NCBI GenBank assembly: GCA_907165065.1
Contig: OU015533.1
Location: 30,272,578-30,336,577 of the forward strand
Direction: 5' to 3'
Length of the DNA stretch: 64,000 nucleotides
Origin: Caprimulgus europaeus
Taxonomy: Eukaryota > Chordata > Aves > Caprimulgiformes > Caprimulgidae
Part shown: positions 12,391 through 32,785 of the stretch, piece by piece
How the letters are laid out: the number at the start of each line of letters is the position of its first letter
Position numbering within the stretch: position 1 is the first letter of the stretch
Notes under the pieces: model-generated
What the model was told of the DNA's origin: nothing
Databases searched by the model: none
The model's input: the letters and a program-made list of their open reading frames with translations, nothing else
Position numbers and translations under genes: made by a program

Positions 12391-15300
12391 TTCCCATCTA
12401 TTACCCCAATATGTCACTGATTGAAATTCAATAGAATAATATGGGCACCCTTATAATGATGGGCAAAGGGAGTGTAATATTTTTTAAATTGCCCTAAAAG
12501 CTAGAAAAGACAGCTCAATAATATAATAAAAAGTTAATATAATCAGGTTGGGTTTTTTTAATTGCTCCCATTGCTTTTTTTTTTTTTTCTTTTCTGCTTG
12601 AAGAGTAATTCCCTTTGCTGGATTAACAGTAATAACTACAAATTATGCCTTTATGTTGTTACAGTTTGATGATATACTACAGCCAGGGTACAGGTTAGAA
12701 ACACAGGCTGAGTTATTATGTGCTGCAGGGTAGTGATTTCCTGCAAACTGATTTATGGGTAAATAATTCTATGTACTTATTACATGGGACAGGCAGTTTT
12801 TAATTTCTGTAACAAAGCACAGCTGAACAAAGGAAAATTACATGCTATAGTGTAGGGATAAGATGCCTCTGAAGAGGATAAACAGATGCAGTCAACGTCA
12901 CAAGAGCCTACCCATCTTGTAGGGGGGCTCTGTCAGCAGTGGCTGATAGGTAAATGGCTTGATGGTCCTGGCAATGAGGCTTTTATTCAATGTTTGAATG
13001 GAGTTGTAAATGGAATCAAAAGTGGTAGGGTGCAGCTTCTGAATTTCTGTTGTGTTGGTAAGAGCTGCTGTTAAAAAAATAAGATATTTAAAGAAAACTA
13101 TCTGATTGGAACTCACAGCACGGCAGCAAGCGTTGGTTGCATTCGCCCAGGCTTGTGTTTGCAGTAGGACACTCTCAGGCTGTGATCCTGTGGCACAGGG
13201 AATCGAATGCTAGGACATTTATTTAGTACAGCTCTGAATGGCCACAGACACATGAGGCATGGCTCTGGTCTGGTATAGCTCTGACAAATCAAATTTGCTC
13301 AAAATGTTTTGAAGGGGTAAATAAAGCCCAGGAGATCTGATGCTGGCTTGGGCACTGCCTGTTCCCTCAGCCTTTCTGAAGCTCACACAAACACCGTGCT
13401 GTTGGCCATGTCTGACTGTACAGGCACATGTTCCTGCCTGACCTGGATGTAACTTGTACTGCCACAGCCTGCAACAGACTGACACAGAGCTGTAGTGTAA
13501 GAAACAAACTTCTCACTTCTCCAGTTTCCAGCCTGACTGTGTCCATTAGTCCATGAGAAGAGCAATTGTCTCCTTTATCACCTCACCCGATACGAGTCTC
13601 AGCAGGTTACATTTGAGTTTTTGGTGTTGTGCATCAGGGATTCAAGTGGTTTGTCTGCTTAATGTTAATAAGGGCTTTTCTTAACAATGTTTGTTAAGGA
13701 ATCAGTATTCTCTGCCATCCATCTTTTCCTCTGTAGCCAAAGAACACAAAATTCCTTCTTTTTCCCTCTCTGTACATATTTGGGCAAGTATTACTCGTGA
13801 TTCATTTTGTAGCTGTCTCCAGAAAAATGTTGAGGTGGGGGTGGTGATGCTAATGGGAGCTTCCAAAATGTCCTTCACTTAATCCCATGACTTAATTTTA
13901 ACCCTATCAGATTAGCATTTAAAATAAAATTTATTAATCCTGTGTGACCTACCTACAGGTATCCATTTGAGATGTAGCTTGGGTATATTCATAATTTGTG
14001 AAAGGTGAAATCAGGAATTGAACCATGGTGGGAACAGGGGATAGTTTGTTAAGGGAGCCAGTGACAGCACACAGTGTGTTCTAGTCCTGTTTGCTCTGTT
14101 TAGCTGAAAGAAGGCATTTGGAAAATGACCCATTTTAAGAGTTTGATTTTACAGTAGTGATTTATTGAAGTGTCCATGAGATGCCCCAGGAGTTCCCGTG
14201 GGACTGTCCAGATAAAAAGTTCACTGTTCAGGTGACTGGGAGATGCAGGACTTGGACCTTATTCTGTTTATGACTGAGAAGTGCCATAGCTAGACTGTGA
14301 GATATGCGTGTTCTAAACCCCAGATGTGTCATTCTTCGAATGATTGTGCTGTATGGCTGTCTTTCTGCTTGCAAAGATGAGGGAGGCTGCTAGCCCAGGT
14401 AAATAATTTTCTGGGACAATATAAACTCCATAATAATGAAAAGGGTTTGCCAGCTTAGTTGTATTTTTCTAGGAAAGCAGCTTTTTGCCTTTTATTGTTG
14501 TTATGCTCCTGATTAATATAGATATTCTAGAAGTCTGCTTTGGTCCCAACCTTGCATCCATTCAGCTCATATCTCACTAGGGTGAAGTCCCAGGAATAAT
14601 CCCAGTGCTTTGGACGCATCACTCTTTCAGGTGATACTGTAAATTAAAGGTCATGAAGTTCTGATACAGAGGTCAGCCACGATGTAGCTGGTCAAGCGTT
14701 CTGTTCAATGTATTGTTCTGCTCTGACTTGCAGAGTTATCACTTTCTTCTCCAAAGGAGCTGCATTTTAAATGAAACTAAATTGAAAGCACTCTGACAGG
14801 GTGGCACATCACTGTAGTGGCAGCAGTGAACTACAGTGGTTGTTATGATGAACCTGACACTTGAGCTCACAGAAGTTTGCTGCTGGTGTGTTCTGGCATT
14901 CTTGTGGGTAAAGGGAGTTATGCAAATTTAGCACTAGGTTATTCTTTTTTCCCCTATCTGCATTTTGATGAAGCTGAAGCTTAAACTTAATAAAAGGCCT
15001 GTCTGGAGAAACACATGCATTCAAGAACCAACAGCCAGCATGGATAGAAAATATCTTCCAAAATACATTAAAAAAAATCTTTTGAGAAAATTGTTTGGTT
15101 TGTTTATGGTCTTTAGTTGACTAACTGGCCTGGGCTGCGTTCAACCATTTCTAGATGAGTTCTTGAGAGCTGTTCTAATGTACAGCCATTTCTTGAGTGT
15201 GTGCAAGCTTTGAAACCTGTTGAACTTTCCACTCAAAAACTCTTACAGGAAGAGTCCCAAAGGATCATTGATACAGGAAAAAGAGTCATTAACAGAAGAG

Positions 15301-18300
15301 TTTTGTGAACTCATGAAAGATGTACTTTCAGATTTCATGAACAGTCTGATCTGCTGTGTGTTATCCACACATAATTTTGAGAAGGTCTGTAGCTGACAGA
15401 GAAGTGGCATTCCTGGAGCAGTAGTATATTCATTAATAACACATTGACTTTTGCTCATTCCTGTCCCCACTCCCAAGTCTCAGTTGTGGCAGGATGAAAG
15501 ATCAGTCAAGCCAGTTAAAGTGATTTCTTTAAAGGCTTGAGCTGTACCATTTGGAGTCAATGAAAGGAACAATAAAAAATGTGTATGTGGAAGTGACTCC
15601 TTGCTACCAGGCTGTTTTCATCTTGGTGTTGCTGTTACACTAGAAAAACCCAGTCCTGCATGAGAAAGGACTTTTTTAGGGGGAAAATTTTGGTCCACTC
15701 AGTTTTGACTGAGTAGTCATTGAGATACACCTTCTAGGGTGCAGAGAATATTTTTGTTCAACAAGCTGGCATCATCTTCGGAAATGCAACCCAAGAGTTG
15801 CCTTAAGTACAGTGTCAGTGCCATGAAATAAACCACCTGTGAAGTCTGCTGAGGAGCTGGATGGAAATCATTGCTTCTGGCTATCGTTTGGAACAGCCTA
15901 ATGTGCTCTGGAAAAAAAACATTTCACACGTCATATCACACCGGCTGAAAAACAGTGCACATCAGCAGTGCTGTAACGCAGAGTAAAGGACTTGCAGCAG
16001 GTGTGAATGTGTGGAGGCACCGAGCATTATGGTAACACCTGTGTTTGTCTGAATCCAGCCAAAACAATTTCCTCTCCAGTGGTAGAGGAGGATTAAAAAA
16101 AAAAAAATCTCCCTGACTTCCAGTAGTAGCAGACATTTCCTGTAAAGGAATTTCCACAGTGTTTCCCATGGTGCACTGTGGCTGTGCTGTGGTTTTTCTC
16201 TTTTAAACTTTTTTAGTTTGGGGACACCTTGGGTAACTTCAGTCACCCCTGACCGTCTCTTTGTCTCATGCCAGCATTGCCAGGCCTGAGCAGTTGCAGA
16301 TGGTGTGCTCTCTGAGTGCTTTCCTTAATTGAATGAAAAATAGAGCCTCTTGTAAAATATTACCAATTTAGATGTGACTTATGGGGCACATATGATGCTT
16401 ATTTTTTCAATTAGATGAAAACTTGGCGTGGTTAAACATAGGAAGCCAAGTGTTCTGTGAAGCTGCTATAGGTTTCTGGATTTTTAGGTGATTTTGCTTT
16501 AAATTATTATATAGCAGAAGGGGGTGAAGGAAGTCAGCAGCTAAACTGTTTTCCCAGCATGTATTTCACTCAGTGGACCCTTGATGCTCATTTCATGACT
16601 AATATATGCTGCACTATATGCATTTCTTGTTGTCACCAGAGATAACATTAAGTAAACTATCCCCTTAAGAAAAACAGCTTTTCTTGGCAAGTGGAATATG
16701 ACTCAAGGAGCCAGCACTGGAGACATACGGTGCTGTGAATGAGTGCTGTGTGTTACTCTACTGGATCTGAGTCCAGGCACTATTTATACTGCAGCATATT
16801 CAGCACCAGATTGTTAAATCTTAATACTGAAACAGTGCATCATTTAAATGTTTTTGTTCTGTTTATGTCCCATTTTCAAGCATTGGATATCAAGCAACAC
16901 TTACTAACTTTTTGTTTCATTTGGACAAGATGTCCTTTTGCCAAAAGCTTTCCTGTCTGCTCTTGAAATATTAGCCCGTCTGTAGCAGCATGTTACAGTG
17001 AAATTTTGTGCCACTGAGGATGAACTAGGTCACTTTGAGCTTCTTTCAGTATGTGGTGATAGAATACCTTGTAAAGCAATACATCAATACTATATGCAAA
17101 CATTTGAGTGCTACAGAAAAGGAGTTGTACTGAAATGATTTATTCCTCAACCTGTGTAGGAATGAGGAAGAAAGTACTCCATAGCAGTTTTTTAATGGGC
17201 TCATAATCATTGTGTTCTGTCATTGTATCTGTGCAAGAAGCTTTGGTTCACTGTTTCAGAGGTGTTATTTATTTTATGATCATGTTTGGGAGATGGATAA
17301 AAGGCCTTTGCCATTCATTTCAGTTTGATTAGTTCCAGAGCTGGTGAAGAACTGGGAATAGAAAGTGAGGATGAGAAGGTTGAAGTTTTTTGACATCCCA
17401 GCATCCTTCCACATACCCAAAGAGGGTTCTTGGAGCCCCTGTTAAGGAAGTAGTTTTCTCTTCTATTGGTGTATTTCTGTCAGTGGAGTTACAGTTTTGA
17501 CAAATCAGAGGCATATAAGCAGACCTCAAAAGGCATCAATTTTAATGGGAGAAAAAGTGATTAATGTCTTTTTAGGGCTGTGCTGAGAAAAGTTATGTGA
17601 GCAGAACAGTGGGGCCATGGGAACATGGAGGAGGAGGGGATAAAAGCAGTAGTTGCAATATTGCAGAATAAGGCTGAACTGCTTTGTTCTCATGTAAGAT
17701 GGCACTGTGGCTTTCTTTGTTTGGTGTCTTCCTGGAAGTCATTCCTGGGTATTAGTCATTGTTTTTGGTGTGGGTGGGCCCTCTGCAATTGTCTAAACAG
17801 AAATAATACCTCTGCACCAAATGGTTTACCATCCAAGTTTATAGTCTTTGTGACAAACTCATCCAGAGAGGTGATGATCCCTATTAAAGAATGAACAGAA
17901 GTAGAAATAGGACTTACAGCATTCTCCCTCGCCCCCAAAGAGCTATTTTGGATCTGCGGTCAGCAGCTTGCAGTTGGTTTTTTTGCAAAGAAAAGCAGCC
18001 ATCTGCATAGTGCAATTTGTAGCTGGGAGTAAAGTCTTCCTGCTTTGTAGATTTCCTGTGCCATCCATCCACACTGGGAATCGTACCATGCTTAGATTGT
18101 AACTGTCTGCTGAAAGCCCACACAGAGGAATTTTCCTGTTCAAGTCAAAACCAATGCATTTATTTACTGAAGGGTTTTGCAGACTGCAAAATCAGGTCTA
18201 TAGAGTATTTAAAGCTTGTTCTAACTTAGAGAACTAGGCTTTAGTGGGATGATGAAAGATGTGAAGGGAGGAAGCCTCCTGTGCTTCCTCGAAGTAGTTT

Positions 18301-18492
18301 AAGAGCCAGGAACATGTCAGCAACTCTCTGCTAAGAATTTAAAATCTATTCCTACTCTTCCCCATTGTTTGCTTCAGGAGTCAGTACAACACATCTTTTT
18401 GATCAAGACTGCAATATACCTCAAGGCAGATCTTGAATCTCATGAACAAACAAGCTTATCAAAGAGTTTAGTAAATGGCTGGTAAAATATAA

Positions 18493-20798
<2,306 letters not shown>

Positions 20799-20922
20799 TT
20801 GTTCAAAGTTGGAAGACTTGCCAGCAGAGCAGTGGAACCACGCCACAGTTCGCAATGCCTTAAAGGAACTGCTCAAAGAGATGAATCAGAGCACATTAGC
20901 CAAAGAATGCCCTCTGTCACAG
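20799..20922 (+). CDS. SATB2: SATB2 internal exon B (first half of CUT-like domain)
   Basis: Seen: the acceptor gttttaacag is followed by T, completing Ser158, then [38 protein letters not shown] and LSQ, with the donor gtcagt after CAG. The 124 bases give residues 159-199 and end in phase 0. Known: the CUT-like (CUTL) domain of SATB proteins follows the ubiquitin-like domain directly and helps recognise matrix-attachment DNA. The exon boundary falls at the end of the ubiquitin-like domain, so exons B and C together encode CUTL almost exactly. The residues read here appear identical to human SATB2 as I remember it; SATB1 differs (HSCPKLEDLPPEQWSHTTV). A longer open frame through this exon in another frame (20444-20863) is a shadow. 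Confidence 0.96.
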
Positions 20923-25835
<4,913 letters not shown>

Positions 25836-27168
25836 TGAACTTCTGCTGACAGTTTGAGATTATTTGCTTTAAGTGAAAGTGATAATAAGCTATAATATTA
25901 GTGAATTTATCTACAAAGAGGGCACAGTCACAGCACATTTGAAATTAAATCTGATACTTTGCAAACAAGGCTGGCGTGAAAACACAGGCCACTTAAACAT
26001 GCTTAAAATATCCCATTTAGCTGTGCTGAAAGATCAACTGTGTTTTGAATTAAGCTAAAACATTTTGGGAAAAAAAAATGTTCTAGTAGCTCTGGATTTA
26101 AAAGTTAAATTGCTATGTAAATTACCTTAATTGTGGTTTATTCATGAAAGCTAAAAAACTAAGTTACGTGTGTCCTTGCTCCCTGTTTTCAGTACCGCTG
26201 AGTATACTGGTGTTTCTGCCATGTTCTATCATGTGGTATCTGGATACTAGTGGTGTATTTAATACCTGACTGTTAGGAGACGTTACTAAATAACAAGGTG
26301 CTGTACCCACTGAAGCTAAGGTGCAAATAGCCCATTATTTATATTTTTTCTACAATGAAGCTGTATTAGTTGGTTAGCAGTGAATGCCTGAGGTAGTAAA
26401 ATAATTCTACCTAAGCTCATCCCACTCCCACCACTGAAATGTCTGATTGCCCTCTAATAGTACATGAAGTGACAAGCATCTGTCGTGTGGTTTGTTCTTT
26501 TATTCACCCTTTCCTTTCAGACGGGACTTGCGTGTGTACTGGACCATTTGTTTCGGTAGGTTTTTTGTTTTAAAACACACATGTGCATTGAGCAGGAGTT
26601 TGGGGATAGTCAGAAGCTTTTTGACTGGCTCCTCTCTCCCCAAAAGTCTATCAGCCTTGGAGATTAGCTTTACCTTGTGATAGATTTTTTTTTCATAATT
26701 TTTTCTCTCTGTTCCACCACTGAAGGGAAGATTCATTGTCTGAAAGAAGACATGGGCTATTTTTATTTTTTCTATCTGTGATCCTTTCAGTGGTCAGCAA
26801 AATCATAAGAGGATTCACAGGCATTATGCAGAAATAGGGTAATGTCCTGTCCTTCTTAAGAAGCCATTGTATTTGTAGTTGCATGAAGATTAACATCTTT
26901 CAAAAAGAGTCTGCTGTCCTTTTCTCTTAAAAGTCTGGCATACATGAGCTATGAAAGGTTGCTTATTTAGTTTCCCTAGGACAGACTAGAAATCTGCATA
27001 ATAATACCATAAAGAGTCTGCTGCTTGACTTAGGAACACATGAAACAAAATTGCTTAAGATATCAGAACAAGTTCTGAGGCATCTGGTTTTCCTCTGCAT
27101 GTCTGGCTTGTGTGGAGCATACCTGTAAAACACTCAGGCCTGGGCTGCTCAGTCATTAGATTTTCACT

Positions 27169-27180
27169 GGGGGGGGGGGG
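27169..27180. repeat. G12 homopolymer
   Basis: Twelve consecutive G on the sense strand in the intron between exons C and D, in otherwise AT-rich DNA. The run length may be a sequencing estimate. Confidence 0.9.
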
Positions 27181-28794
27181 AAGTTTTATGATAAAATTAT
27201 TTATATTTAGAAGGAAGACTGTTCAGGCAGAAGTGGGGTAACAATGCAGATAAGGAAATGGAGGTGTTGCTTTTCACGTGCTAAAATGGTTTAGACTTGA
27301 AGTAAAAATATTGATTGGACATTTTAGTACATGGTTATCCTTGTGCCCAATAAACTGCATAGTTTTTTCTCTCTTTAAATTACCATTGTGTAACACAGAA
27401 GTGTTTCTTTTCTCTAAATGGTGCCTTGTAATAAAAGGATTTTATTCAAAGTGCTCCAGGATGTCCTCTTGGTTAAAAAACAATCAAAGGAATCAAACAG
27501 CTTCAAGGTCATCACCATTCGCTTTTACTTGCTGTTCTAGGAGAAGAGACAGGCTTTTTAAAATTTTTTTCTTCTTTTTTCCAAACTGGGCAAGGGTGCC
27601 AGTTGCAGAGGCACTGAAAGCCCTTAACTGCGGTGTTCTTAACTGTGGAGATGCACCTACAGCTTCTGAGTGTTTCTAGCACACTGCTGTCTTCCACTTT
27701 CTTCCATTCTTACAGCATTGAATTCTTTAAGCTCTTACTTTTTTTACTTAGTAAGTGCACAGTTAAATTGTTAAGTGCAGTAAAAGCAGAATGAGACCTC
27801 AATCAAGAGGTCAAGGATCCAAACCTGAAGAGTTTGCCAGATAACTCTGTATCTGTGCTATTCAAAGAGACACAGCCAGTCGTTGCTGTTTGGAAGAGTA
27901 TGTGTGTTAGCAGGAGGAGAAAAGGGAAGGTTAAGGTATGTGTGAAGTAAACACAAGCTGCTATAAAGAAGTTCAAGTAGTGTTGATTCATCAACCATAT
28001 GAGTGGGAGAGAAAACAAAGAGTCTATGGCAGGTATGGTGGTGCATGGAGAATAAACAGCCATGCAACTTCAGGGCAGTAATCTAAACCCCCTGGAAACA
28101 GGAAGACTTCTGCTCTTCTTTGGGTGGTTTCAATTTCTCATAATCTCTGTTTTCATGACATTTTGTTTCTTTTCTGTAGCCAGATATTCTTGCAGGACAG
28201 CTCAGTTAGTATGCAAAATCAGTGACTTGAGTTATATGTTTCGGTCGTTACATACTCTTTCAATAATAATTAAAAAAAAAGGACTTAGGTTTTCCATGAA
28301 GGAGGGTGATGCATGAAGGTGGATGATGCAACAATTAATTCTTCAGGTGGTAATGTGGACAGATTGCATAAAACTATAATTTAAAGTCTTAGGGACCAGC
28401 ACCCATATCCATGTGTAACTCTAGAACCGCGTTTTAGAAAGTAAAAGCAAAAAACAATTCACATGAGCTGTGGTGAACGCAAAATAGGAAGGGGCTTCAA
28501 AATAACTTTATTGACGTTGCAAACTAAATGCAGCCTACAGTGTTAAATGTGTTTCCTATTATCTACTAATGTCTGTTTTAATAAAACAGTGGGAACTAAA
28601 TGGTTGCTTCTTAATCAAAACCATGATTTCCTAAACATAAGCCATGTGATTCTGTTACAAATTGCCACATATAGATCTCCTAGGTCAAACTTTTTTCCTT
28701 TCTCATAGAAATAAATAAACAGTAAAATAATTATACTCTCTGGAAGATCAAAGTAATTACAACTGAAGCCAGGCAAAAATAAAAAGTTCTCTGG

Positions 28795-28810
28795 AAAAAA
28801 AAAAAAAAAA
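28795..28810. repeat. A16 homopolymer
   Basis: Sixteen consecutive A followed by gaagaaaagc. No retrotransposed element is recognisable immediately upstream. Confidence 0.9.
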
Positions 28811-29715
28811 GAAGAAAAGCATCAGGTTGCCAAGTATATAGTTAATGTTTAAATAAATATAAGAAACTGAACAATCAATAATTTGATATCATTAGCAACA
28901 GATGTAAAAGCTGTACACAAATGGAATTGTATCAAATCTCAAGTAAACATTCTCAGTGTGCGTTCTGTTGAACTCACCGAAAAGACAGCTAAACTATTTA
29001 TGCTTGTAATTTAAAAAAAGTTTTCAGTTAGTTCAGCTCAGCATGGTAATTTTGTCTTGTGTCAAGACGATGCTAGAATAAAGTTCTGCTTGATTTTTTT
29101 TCTCCCACCCCACCCCAGCCCCTTAAGGTTTTAAGACATTCACAGTTTACTCAGCAGCACGAGAGTTAGTATACAGACAGATTTGGGAGCTGGCTGGTGT
29201 GAGGATGGAGGCTTTTGGTCTCCTCCTGGCTCTGAGCCTACCGCTTGGGATATGTGTGAGGACACAAGTGAGTTTGTAACAGGATGTCCACTCTTTCCAG
29301 TCTCTTTGGGATCCACATATGGATTTGAAGGAGACCTTATATGAACACAGTTCTAATGGAAAATGTACGGTAGTTGGGAAACAAAAAGCTTACAGTTCTT
29401 CACTGAACTTTCTCTTCCCCTCATGGATGTCCTTAATAATTTGGGGTGTTAATTAGGCTATCTAGTTAGTATTGTAATTTTGTTCAGAATGTGCACCATG
29501 AATTAATTTAATATTACTATATGAAGCCTTTTAAAAAACTTTTAATTTACTTTTTAGTTTTTCTTCTTTTTGAGGGATGCAAGATGTTTTGGTACACAGT
29601 TGCACATATGTGATGGGTTTAAGTGTGTTTAAACCTCCTTCAGTAAAGAATCAGTGTGCCTTTTTTAATAAAGGTTGCGTATTAATTGATGACAATTATA
29701 CAGCAATGGCTTAGT

Positions 29716-29786
29716 CCGGTGGTTCTCAGACTTTCTCCTGCCCAGTCCCGCGGGGTTACTCCTCTCAGTCCGAGAACTGCTTCTCT
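29716..29786. mobile_element. Possible hAT/Charlie-type MITE relic
   Basis: One end reads CCGGTGGTTCTCAGACTTT, close to the CAGTGGTTCTCAAACTTT terminus of hAT-Charlie elements. About 50 bases on, CAGTCCGAGAACTGCTTCT is an imperfect inverted copy (11 of 15 aligned positions). No clear 8-base target duplication was seen. It could be a chance match. Confidence 0.3.
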
Positions 29787-30950
29787 GGATTCTCTAGATG
29801 CTGACCTTGCTGAAGCTGGGAGAAAGTATTCAATGTTGCTGAAATTCAGGATTTGAAGCATTGTTTAAAAGGCTTGCATTGGTTCTTAATTGGATTAACA
29901 AATAGATACACAAGTAAAAATAACACTTTGTAGGTAACTCTATACCTATACATATGTGTGTATGGAGACAAGTATTTCAGAACTTGCCATGCAACTCAGA
30001 TCATTGTCAAGGGATCAGACTTGTATCAGTTACGTACTCATTGCCCAGTGTTGTGGGTTCATAGCATGTAGAATATTTTTTAGCTCTATTTCTCAATAGA
30101 TATTTCACTTCCAAGTGTCTTGCTTTCTATTTTTATCAGAAAGACTATCACTGTATCAGAGTTCTTTCACAACTGAAACTCAACTGGTGTGAATTTTTTC
30201 CTTTTTGCCTGATGACACAACTCAGCTCGGTGGGAGGAAGTTAGGAAGGCAGAGGGGAAAAATACTTTGTGAACTTAAAAATAAAAAGATGTATTTTCTT
30301 TGTCTGCATATAAAGAACATTTAATCTTTGCTCCTACCATTAGTGGCTGTCAAAATATAGCTTTCTGTGGATATGAGCTTTGAGACTTTGGCTGTGTCTT
30401 AATTTTTTGTTAAATGATGAGGCTTTTCATTTTAAGGGATGAGGGCTCAGTTATTTCTATTTCAACAGATCAGGAATGAAAGAAACAACTTCCATAGCTT
30501 CCTTAAACTGAGAATCTGCTTTGGCTGTTCTTTGATTTTTGCAATATTACTGATTTGTTGTTTGTGTGCTGGTTTAATCTTGAAAGTATGTTTGCTTATT
30601 TCCCATAACTGATAGGCAGAGCAATCTTGTTTTTCTTATAATGGGTTCTAGAAGCTGTTGTAGTTTGAGAGGGGTTAGAAACAGGATTCAGAAGGGCTCT
30701 CAGCTTTGTTATTTCCAGGCTGAAGGAGCCTAGGATTGTGGCACAGTGATAATGACGGTGTGAGTCTGGGGAAAATTGTCGTTATGTGCTTTGAGGAATA
30801 GTTTTTGATTGTTCCTCTGAAGCAGATGTTGTGGAAGCCTCATGAAAAGGCACACCAGATCTTTCCCAAGGAGTGTTTTTGACTTTTAAAACATCCTATT
30901 TATTGATACATGTGTGTGTATATCTCTGTCTCTATGTAATTAGAGGGGCT

Positions 30951-30998
30951 CATATATATGTACATATATTCATATAAGTATATATATATGCATATATA
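30951..30998. repeat. Imperfect alternating AT/CATATA tract
   Basis: About 48 bases of mostly TA, CATATA and GTATAT steps, a degenerate microsatellite prone to unpairing. Confidence 0.8.
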
Positions 30999-32714
30999 AA
31001 TCTTGACTTTTTGCTTTTTTAACTAACAGATTGAGGCAGAAATCTGAAGTTGTTTTAAGAAGAGATAATTTCATGTCTTGTTTGGATATTAGTCGCGACT
31101 TTGGCACTAAACCAGTTGTGGTCATTCAGGTCAGCTCTGTGGCTCTTGACATTACTGTAATTTTTCCTTTGCTTACTTTTATACTCCTGACTGTGTATTT
31201 ATTGCACTAAAAATAGGACTTTCCTCACTTTCTTAAGGAAAAAGCAAAGAAAATAACATCATTCACAGGCAAGCTTTTCAGCATCTAGATGACCTACATG
31301 TCCTGAAGATCATCTCTGACTCAGGCATCCTCTTAGTCTGTGGACTGCTGTGCTGTTTTGTGAGGAGAGTAGTTCATTGGTTTGCATTGGTCATGAGGAA
31401 AAAGTGGCATCTCTCTTTAAATGTAAGTTTAAAGTTGTCAGGATTCAACAAGAGTTACAGAGCCCTTGACTGCTGTTTTCCACAGCCACATTACCATTTT
31501 GTATTTCAGCGTTGTCCCGGATGTTAAGTGCCAGTTTGGGGCATTTGTGTGTATTGTTAAGAAACAATTTACCCACTGCAGTGTGTTCCAGGAGCTTTGT
31601 GAGCTGTGGCCCTCTTGGCTATTCCTCTCTGTGAAGAGAATTAAAACAGACCCTTTGGGGGTTTTTGTTTCAGGTTTTTTTTTTGTTTTTGTTTTTGCTT
31701 TTTTTTTTTTTTTTACTTAAGCTTAACTTTTATCTAAAGTAAATTGCATGTATGAATTTCAGCTTTGCAGAATGTCTTTCGTGTCTTCTGGCTGTTTTGG
31801 AGCAGTGGCTCTCACTCTTATTAGTGCATGTGTTGTGGCAGAAGGATATGCCCAGTTAGCTGAATGCCATCTCTTACACGTGCATATGGCTGCAGCTGCA
31901 ACCGTTGCTGCTTCAGGGAACATATGTCGGTACAATAAAGGTTGGAAAACTTTCTGTAGAGAAACTGCCTAGCCACTTGGACTGTGTCATCTCCCTGCCA
32001 TGTGGATACATTATACCTTTTTTAATTAAGAGATGCTGACCAAACCTGCTCAAATAATGTCACTCAGCTGTATGGTTTTAAAATGTCTCCTGTTCCAAGC
32101 ACAGTGCTTTTCTCGGTGAGGACCAGTTGTGTGCTGGGGCTGGGACTTCTGTCCAGCCACTTTTGAATTCTTAGTAAAGAATAGTTGTCTTCATTTTCTA
32201 GAAAGCAAACACTTTTTTTTTTCAATCTACAGAATCTCAAAATGTATTTTCCTTCATATTTAAAAAAAAAAAAAAATGCATGCTGCCAAACAGTGACATA
32301 TTAGCTCAAAAGGAAAGGAATTTTTACAAAGTAAGCATTAGTGGAGATTAGATTGGAACGGGAAGAAAACCTGAAGCTTAGGTACAGGCATAAGCTCTCC
32401 TGGTGTGGAAGCCACAATGTGACTGTCTGATCATGTGGATTCCATGGAATACATAACTCTGAAAGCAGAATTGAATTCTGTTCACTGGAAGTATCTGAAT
32501 AGTTTATATGTGTGCCGGAATGGTGTTTGTGTTGTGTCTCTTTCCTTTCACCATCTCTGATGTTATGAGTCAGGAAGAGGTGCGTGTGTATAACCTGGAG
32601 GGATTGCACAATTGACTGGGTATTTAGGAGGCTTTCACCTCCTTCTTGAGGTGCCCATGAAAGGTTAGTACTTAAATAGCAGGACACAATTTTGTCACAG
32701 TAGTTTGACAGGAA

Positions 32715-32785
32715 GGAAGATATTTTTATGTCAGATGAGACCATCAGCCCATCTAAACCAGTACTCTCTGTTTCTGTCAGATGAT
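32715..32785 (-). mobile_element. Possible old CR1/L3-type 3' end
   Basis: The minus strand contains TACTGGTTTAGATGGGCTGA followed by TGGTCTCATCTGACATAAAA. This resembles the TACTGGACTAGATGGRCC..TGGTCTGATC ending common in old amniote CR1/L3-like LINEs. No flanking reverse-transcriptase frame can be recognised, so the call is tentative. The 174-codon minus-strand open frame here would run through this repeat and is not called. Confidence 0.3.
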